Assembly (NCBI GenBank): GCA_963930655.1
Contig: OZ005604.1
Coordinates: forward strand, 9,868,001-9,932,000
Source: Myrica gale
Taxonomy: Eukaryota; Streptophyta; Magnoliopsida; Fagales; Myricaceae
Length of the DNA: 64,000 nucleotides
Direction: 5' to 3'
A program made the position numbers and the translations under genes. The notes beneath the pieces were generated by a model. It ran no database searches and was not told where the DNA came from. It saw only the letters and a program-made list of their open reading frames with translations. This document shows positions 57,753-64,000 of this stretch, piece by piece. Position 1 is the stretch's first letter. Each line of letters begins with the position of its first letter.

Positions 57753-58158
57753 GAACTGGCCTAGATTTGGTCTTTTGAATGATCTGGAAAGTTGTTTCCC
57801 ATTTATGGTTTCTCATATCCATTGTTAAAAGATTGTGCATAATATGACGATCTCTGCTTTGATGTAAAAGATCCTTCTAATTTTGATTTTGGATTTCATT
57901 AGTATAGATTTAATGATGTGTGATTAATGAACCAAAAGAAAAAAGAAGAAAAATACATTGGGCCAAGTGCGTAAAATGTTAAAAAATGGCCCAATGTGAA
58001 TGTAGGATAACCGGAAACCGCCACCGCTAAGGGCCGGTTTTTGCCTTTAATGGTGTAGGTGTAGGTGGCAACTATTTAAAAACCGGCCTACCTGGTGTAG
58101 GTGCCGGTTTTGGCCAAAACCGGCACCTACACCGGGGTTGGGCAGACCTAGACCCAAG

Positions 58159-60266
58159 CGTCTCCTTCTTCACGGTGTCGCTCACCATCAAGAAACCCAC
58201 CTCTCCCTTGTTTCTTGGCCATTTCCTCTTGAAGTTCTCAAATTGTTCCCACGAAACCCATCTAGTTTCCTTCATTGGTCATAAGATAAATACTATGTAA
58301 GAGAGAGCCAACTATTCCTCTTCGGTATTTGTCTGTGGCACTCTCTGTCTTTATTTTTCTTTTTCTAATTTAACAAGAGTTTTCTTTGCTGGTCCAGAAG
58401 GTCTCTAATTACATAAATTTGGATTTTTGAATATCATTACAGAGAGTACGTTATGAAATATTTGAGATTTTTTTTTAATTTTTGTTGTTGTAATTAGCCT
58501 TTGTTAATCATTACATTCACCACCCTCATTTGTTGTCTCGTAGTTAGACTTTACTACTTAAGTTTGCAATTTTGTGATCTTTTTTATTTTTATTTTTGGT
58601 TAAGTTAATATATAAGCATTATAGATGGTGTGATGAAAAAATTAGAGTACACAAAGGTCACAAGAAATACTGCTCACCTCAGTACAGGGCTTGCTCTCTT
58701 CTCTGTATATATGGTGGTATTTGGTCAAGAGCTAGATTCTTATAAGTTTTGTTCGAATTGAGGTTTTAGATGAACGACAATTTCCTAATGTGTGTTAGTT
58801 TTTTTTAATCAGATTTTACAAGGTTGGTTGGTTACAATTTTATGAAGTACTCTCAATATATGCATGTTTTATTTTGAAGTCGATGTAGATGTGTAAAAGA
58901 AAGCCAAAGGATTATGGAAACTGTCCTAACCCAGGTACGTCCTCTTCAAAGAGTCAGAAACAAAAGATATATGTTATCATATGATGGTTGCATACGCAGA
59001 ATGTCAAGTAGAAAATGTTGAGATAAACTGAGTCCAAAACTAATGACTAAATGTATCATGTTTTACTTGTATAGACACTTATGTTCTAAGATTGAATGAT
59101 TTATCTCAACAAATAGTTATTGGACTATTACTTCTGCCTTTGGTTGAAGACCATTAGATCTTGACAGCATTGCATACTTCAATTTTTTCCACTAACTCAA
59201 AGATACTTGAAATCATGCATCATTCACTTATTAATGCATCCCTCACTTCTTGTAAGTTGGTGATAAAAGTCAAGAGTGCCCCAAAAAAAGGCAGATATCA
59301 TATGTTCTCCAAATTGACAGCACAAAAATGGCTTCGCAGTTCAGATCATCCGTTGATCGTGTCTGCCGTGCACCTGCTTACACTTTATGCCCATATTTTT
59401 TGTGATAGTTCAGCCATAAATGACAGCACTTTTATTGCCAATTACTTATTTTGTTGGCCCAACAAAGAAAATAAAATAGGATCTCTCAATTATCTTTATA
59501 TGCGTGAAGTTGCTTCCCATATCTTTTTGAACGGGGTCGAGCAAGGTTAAATACAAGTTGTCCTCCCAAAATAAAGGATGTAATACCATCACAGGTTGCT
59601 AATTCTACTGAGAAAAGGGAACCAAAATAATATTTGAGCCACTATTTCTTTCACGTTATACAAGATAATGCCCAATTCTAAAACTAAAAAAAAAATGCGG
59701 CATCGTCAATACACAAAATGCTCCACATTTGATGTCTACGACCATTGTTGTTCCTTTATTTCACAAAAAAGGCTCACGTGATGCATCAACTTCAGCCGCG
59801 GCAAACAGAAAATACACAAAAAGGATAGATTATTCGCATATAGGTTGAAGCACTAATTTCACAGTTTTATGGATTCTATATTTCTTTGATGACATACTCA
59901 TTGAACTCGATGCTTGTGTCCTACAAAAAAATTTTTGTTGCAAAGTTGAACCCAACATCCATCCCTTACGAAAAGAAAATCGATTAATTCTTGTCTTTAT
60001 ATAATATTCTTTGGGATTGTTTTATGGATAATTTTCTCGATATGACAAATGTATACCTGAACAACGTGGGTATTGTTTGATGCTTGAGACCGGGTGCTAT
60101 CATCAAATGATTCCTGCATTTAACATAATAATTTGCATAAAAAAGTAGGATGAAATACTTGTGAATAGTTCAAAAAAAACATGTGCAAATAATTTATCAG
60201 AAGAAATTCCATGTAATTATTGTTGCATATGTGACCTTGGGGATCTTCACTTCCTGTCAATGTTGT
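58159..60266. other. Intergenic DNA; minus frame interrupted by the hAT insertion
   Basis: 58159-58275 (minus) is an open frame beginning MKETRWVSWEQFENFKRKWP. Skipping the hAT element and one copy of its duplication, it stays open on the far side (55949 leftwards) for ~60 more codons. It has no recognised domain and may be chance or a broken gene. The rest holds no recognisable gene; the 129-codon frame at 59161-59550 has no known motif. Confidence 0.35.
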
Positions 60267-62973
60267 TGTCACATCCCTTGTACTCGTATTAGTCTCCAAA
60301 CTCTCTTTATAGTAACAAAAATGTATAAAAGGCAAGATTATGACACATCCTTATTTACGGGTCTCAAGACTGTAGTATTTTCCTTGGGGTGTGTAAAGAT
60401 TTTACTACATAATAGAAAATATAAAGGAAGACTTGTAAAATTTACTCAAAAACATTATGGTGAAAATAGAAGTCAAGTTAAAATAATATATGAGAAATAC
60501 TTTAAATACAAAGCAAACATAGCACGTACATAAGGAAATAACACACTGCAAACAAACTATCCGTCAGAGTTAGGGATTAGGGAGGACCCTAAGGTCCTTA
60601 CAAATCTAGGCTAACAACAGATAAGCCTATATCACTATCTCTATTGTTCAAGTTTATATACAGACAAGCCAACATTAAACAAAACATAAAACAAAAGTAT
60701 CCCTAGAAGCTCAATCTTCATCATCATCATACAAGGTAAGGTCTACCGAGTTTATGCCAAAGTGGTTCTCCCCCAATGGGCCGTACTCGTATAGGATTTC
60801 TGCTAGTAGATCCTTCGGGATTAGGTAGGGCTAATGGTCCAGAACTACGTCCAAGCCGTCTGAGACTAAGACTCGGACATGTATGACCAAAAATGGGTGG
60901 GGAGCTCATGGGTGATAAATGTCTCGATTATCACTATAATTTGTCTTAGTAGTAATCAACAATATGGATAAGGAAACATAGTGAGTCTTAAGGACTCAGT
61001 AACGGGGATAAGGGGCATGTGATGACAGACAATGATATAAACTTACATGTTCAATAAATAGTTAATGTTTCAAAGATAATACCAGTATAATCGTATGCAG
61101 TATGAATGCAATGCTCAAGTCTGTAAAATCCTTTGCCTTTGATGTCCACTGTTTCACCCCCAGTGACAGGGTTATGAGTCCAATCTCCCTTGCACTTTAG
61201 GACAGTCCGAGGCATTCCATTGCCAGGTCATTCACTACCCCGCAATGATGATTGCACTCCTCAGTGATCGGTACTGTCACCCATTAACAGTAAATTTCCG
61301 TTGGTGCAAAGTCCATTGATGCATATGCCATTATCATTGATGCATATGCTATTTTGCAAATGCCATATCTATTATATCATTGATGCAAATGCCATGCATA
61401 TGCTATGTCTATATCATCATTGATGCACATACCATGTCCATTACATCATTGACACATATTTTCATTAAATATGCTCCTTATCATTTACGAATCATGTGCA
61501 TTAAAGTCCTTCAGACTTGGTTACAAATCACATGTAATTAAATTATTTCACACGATAATTATTTAATTACATCACATGTCTTGTATTTATTTTAAAATAA
61601 ATACTACTAAGCTTTTACTTAGTCAGAACTATTATCTTAATCACTTATTTAAATCAGCAAGCAATTAAGAATTTAATTTAGGACTCTTTACTATTTAACC
61701 AATTCTGAGTCATTTAGAAAAAAAAACCAATTCCAAGTCTATTATCACATGGTATCCAAGTTAGGTGTCTGAAGTCCAATAAGGACTTAGACTTGAGCTT
61801 TACTGGCAAGCCCATATCCTAGCCATATTAGGAGTTTGTAAAGACCACTTGAGTCAGCCCAAGTAATAGAAAAAAGGCCAATTTCACATGGCTACTAAGT
61901 TAGTCATTTTGGGTCCAATAGGGACCTAGACTTGGGCTCCACGTACAAGCCCATATCCTAGCAAACAATATTAAGTTTTTAAGCCCATTAAACTAAACCA
62001 AAATAGTAGAAAACGAGCCCAACTTGCATAGCCATAAATTAACCCATTTTAGTTAAAAATTCAGTTTTAACAGTGAACTTCAAATGGCTATAACTTTCTC
62101 ATCCTAACTCCAATTGACTCGAAATTTTAACTTAAGTTCCTAGTACTGTCTAACAATAACCCTCAAAATTTGAGATAAAAAAGTGGTCGTTTACTACATG
62201 AGATTATCCCTTAGGTGCACTGTTATCACAGATTATGCAAAACTAGACTAGGTATGATCTAATTACCCATATCTTTATTTTTCACGCAAACCGTTATATG
62301 AAAACTATCGTATATGTTTCTAATACTCCCTAAGACATTCAGTAATGACTAAAATTCATATTAAAATCAATCTAGAGGTGCTATGACTAAGTTTAACTAT
62401 AATCTCCATATCTTGAACAATCTCTTGCATCTAACCATTCCAACTTCTTTTTTAGCTCTTGCTAAACATAATTAAGGACTCTAGATCACAACCTAACATG
62501 TTACTAACCTTAAATCATCAAAATGCCAACAATATCACTAACATAAAAGCTGCTCTTACCTCTTGTTCTCTTTGACCTTTTGATGATATTTTTTGAGTAT
62601 CAAAACCTATATTAAGCTTGCTATATATTAATATCAATAACCAAAATAAGAACCTCAAAATACGAGAGCTCAAGATACTTCAACCTCCTTCCAATTTTTC
62701 TTCAAACTTTCTTCTTCTTCTCTCTCTAGAGGGAGCATGGCTCCTTTCTTTCTTCCTTCTCTCTTTTCTCTTCACTCAAAGCTCTCAAATTATCACTAGA
62801 AAACCCACTCTTGGCACTTTTCATTTGGTTATCAATTTTTCATCCAAATAGAGACGTGTCAAATTTATGGCCGTCAATTTCAAACTCAGGGCTAGTAATG
62901 AAAGAATTGCTCCTCGTGCAATACCCTAGGTATTGCAGAGGAGTCCGGTCCTTTTGTAAGTTGGGGTCTCACA
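60267..62973 (-). mobile_element. Gypsy LTR, minus strand
   Basis: On the minus strand it starts TGTGAGACCCCAAC (62973) and ends GGGATGTGACA (60267), matching the termini of the nested LTR family. The landmark block with gtgagtctta...actcagtaac lies at 60978-61003 and the ggtactgtcaccc block near 61271. It is 2.7 kb with no internal domains. The flanks gttgt and aaaag do not match, so it may be rearranged. The 60-codon frame at 60727-60909 is LTR sequence. Confidence 0.7.
61317..61450. repeat. Short tandem repeat cattgatgcaNatgccat in the LTR
   Basis: About five diverged units of an 18-30 bp motif (cattgatgcatatgcca and variants). Confidence 0.8.
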
Positions 62974-63119
62974 AAAGGGTGGGGTGGAAGGAGGTATGCC
63001 TACCCAAGAATGAAGGGGGGGATTGGGTTTGACCAAATTGGAGGGCTGGAATCACGTGGCCATGTTGAAGCACTTGTCGAACCTATCGACAGATGGGGAT
63101 CATTCCTTGTGGACCAATT
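62974..63119 (+). pseudogene. LINE ORF2 C-terminal fragment
   Basis: One frame reads RVGWKEVCLPKNEGG. After a shift comes a block resembling the tryptophan-rich LWN-type region that follows reverse transcriptase in plant LINEs. It lies wedged between two LTRs and differs from the L1 family at 19141 and 31072. Confidence 0.6.
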
Positions 63120-63575
63120 TGTAACAATATTCTAGATTGAGATTGATTTTTACAATGAATAAGAACGTGAGAATGAGATGATACTGGACTTCAAGCTGTA
63201 TTTAGGGAAAAGATAAAGCTAAATTCGAGGTTTAGCTAACCTCCATAAAACGTAAGAGAGAAAAAGATAGACGAACTTCCACTGAGTTGTTACGGTGCTC
63301 TCCTCTGGAACAACCATCACTCTTAATAAAAGACGCAAAAAAGTAATAAATTCTAACAAACTATCTACATTCATGGAAGCCCATTGCAAGTGTAATGCGG
63401 TGCCCAATATGTCATTAGCTCATAATCTAGCTCACAATCTTTCATGCGCACAAGCCCTTAACCAACCTTAAGCCCACACGCTTGAGCCCATAACAGCTGG
63501 TCATCAACTAAGGGTAGCTACCATAATTGAACTACTAGTCTAGCCAATTAACTAAACTAATGTTGGCACATTACA
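63120..63575 (-). mobile_element. Gypsy 3' LTR with polypurine tract, minus strand
   Basis: On the minus strand it starts TGTAATGTGCC (63575) and ends TTGTTACA (63120), 456 bp. Immediately upstream (63590-63576) is the purine tract TGAAGGGGAAGGAAA, so this is the 3' LTR. A short internal remnant with ACCTTGCGGATAAGGTTG continues to ~63690. Confidence 0.72.
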
Positions 63576-63769
63576 TTTCCTTCCCCTTCAAACAACCTTA
63601 TCCGCAAGGTTGGAGCTTTAAGTATGTACTCTAATTTTCTTCAATACTCAAACTGTCATGGAAAGGCAGAAAGGTTCTTCAATACTCAAACCGTGCCATT
63701 CAAAGGGAATTTCAGCATCAAAACTAGCTATTTTAGTTGTCATTGATCTCATCCAACATTTGATAAAGC

Positions 63770-64000
63770 TCAATCTTTTGGTGTGATATGAACATCCTCC
63801 ACAACAAACTCTTGTACTACTCCTTTCTCTTGCAAAAATTTCTACACATTCAATACCTTCTCCCAGTTCCCAACCGAGGAATAAATGTTCAACAACAGGG
63901 CATAATCTCCTGCTTCTTGGGGCTTGAATTCAATCAAATGACCAAAAACTTCTTTCCCAAGTGTAACATGGCCATGTCTTCTACAAGTCCCAAGTAAGGT
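63770..64000 (-). pseudogene. PPR protein C-terminus (E domain), remnant, cut by window edge
   Basis: The minus frame reads TLLGTCRRHGHVTLGKE, then FKPQEAGDYALLLNIYSS and GNWEKVLNV, a stop (63842-63844) where arginine or lysine is expected, then KFLQEKGVVQE. This is the E-type end of a plant pentatricopeptide-repeat protein, a family acting in organelle RNA editing and processing. The usual PGCSWIE-like end is missing. The stop suggests a pseudogene; the rest lies outside the window. Confidence 0.85.

Larger units (their letters stand above)
55958..58150. mobile_element. Non-autonomous hAT element carrying host gene fragments
   Basis: It starts TAGGGCTGCTCAACCCCACC and ends GGGGTTGGGCAGACCTA: imperfect inverted ends. 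A perfect 8-bp duplication GACCCAAG flanks it (55950-55957 and 58151-58158), as for hAT. Both subterminal zones (55976-56054 and 58005-58130) are full of ACCGG/CCGGT words, a usual site of transposase binding in hAT elements. There is no transposase. Inside lies an RCD1/CNOT9 first exon with intron sequence, and a second coding-like block on the minus strand. Confidence 0.92.

Noticed and set aside
59161-59550. 129-codon plus-strand frame
   Set aside because: No recognisable motif, no splice context and codon use like its non-coding surroundings.

Overview
The window is nuclear DNA of a flowering plant, almost certainly a eudicot. It is AT-rich, has split genes with GT-AG introns, and is densely filled with transposable elements. 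The two intact-looking genes belong to plant families: a reticulon (RTN/RTNLB) on the minus strand at 18472-26791, and a JASON-like meiosis protein on the plus strand at 49010-52923. The species cannot be named from the sequence alone. Nothing here is bacterial, so operons and ribosome binding sites do not apply.

Layout. 1-6594: the 3' end of a decayed Ty3/gypsy chromovirus and its LTR, split by a 3.9 kb reverse-oriented LTR. 6664-16381: three long gypsy LTRs nested inside one another, each bounded by a perfect 5-bp target duplication. 16382-18471: non-coding DNA and the reticulon 3' end. 18472-26791: the reticulon gene; its 6.5 kb last intron holds a 5.6 kb L1 retrotransposon, a Mutator-type MITE and a MITE nested in the L1. 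27126-28661: a copia-type solo LTR carrying a tiny 5S rRNA/L1-tail chimeric retroinsertion. 28662-34023: intergenic DNA, a 5'-truncated L1 and hAT-like termini. 34024-41975: duplicated hAT/LTR segments, the second copy inside a Mutator-like element with long inverted ends. 42240-47240: a hAT transposase remnant broken by a TRIM, copia LTRs and a foldback MITE. 48239-54230: nested MITEs and the JASON-like gene. 55958-58150: a hAT-type element that captured the first exon of an RCD1/CNOT9 gene. 58159-64000: intergenic DNA, another gypsy LTR, a LINE fragment, a second gypsy LTR and a PPR gene remnant cut by the window edge.

The two host genes have no evident functional link. Most of the sequence history is retrotransposon insertion followed by LTR-LTR recombination to solo LTRs, plus several gene-capture or template-switch events. 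The most unusual signal is a cassette of spaced TCGA-centred palindromes with shared linker sequence. It occurs in the LTRs of both gypsy and copia elements, and a related cassette is present in one copy and absent from another copy of the same LTR family.

Boundaries and splice sites were read by eye. Those stated with a target-site duplication are reliable to the base; those described as approximate are not.
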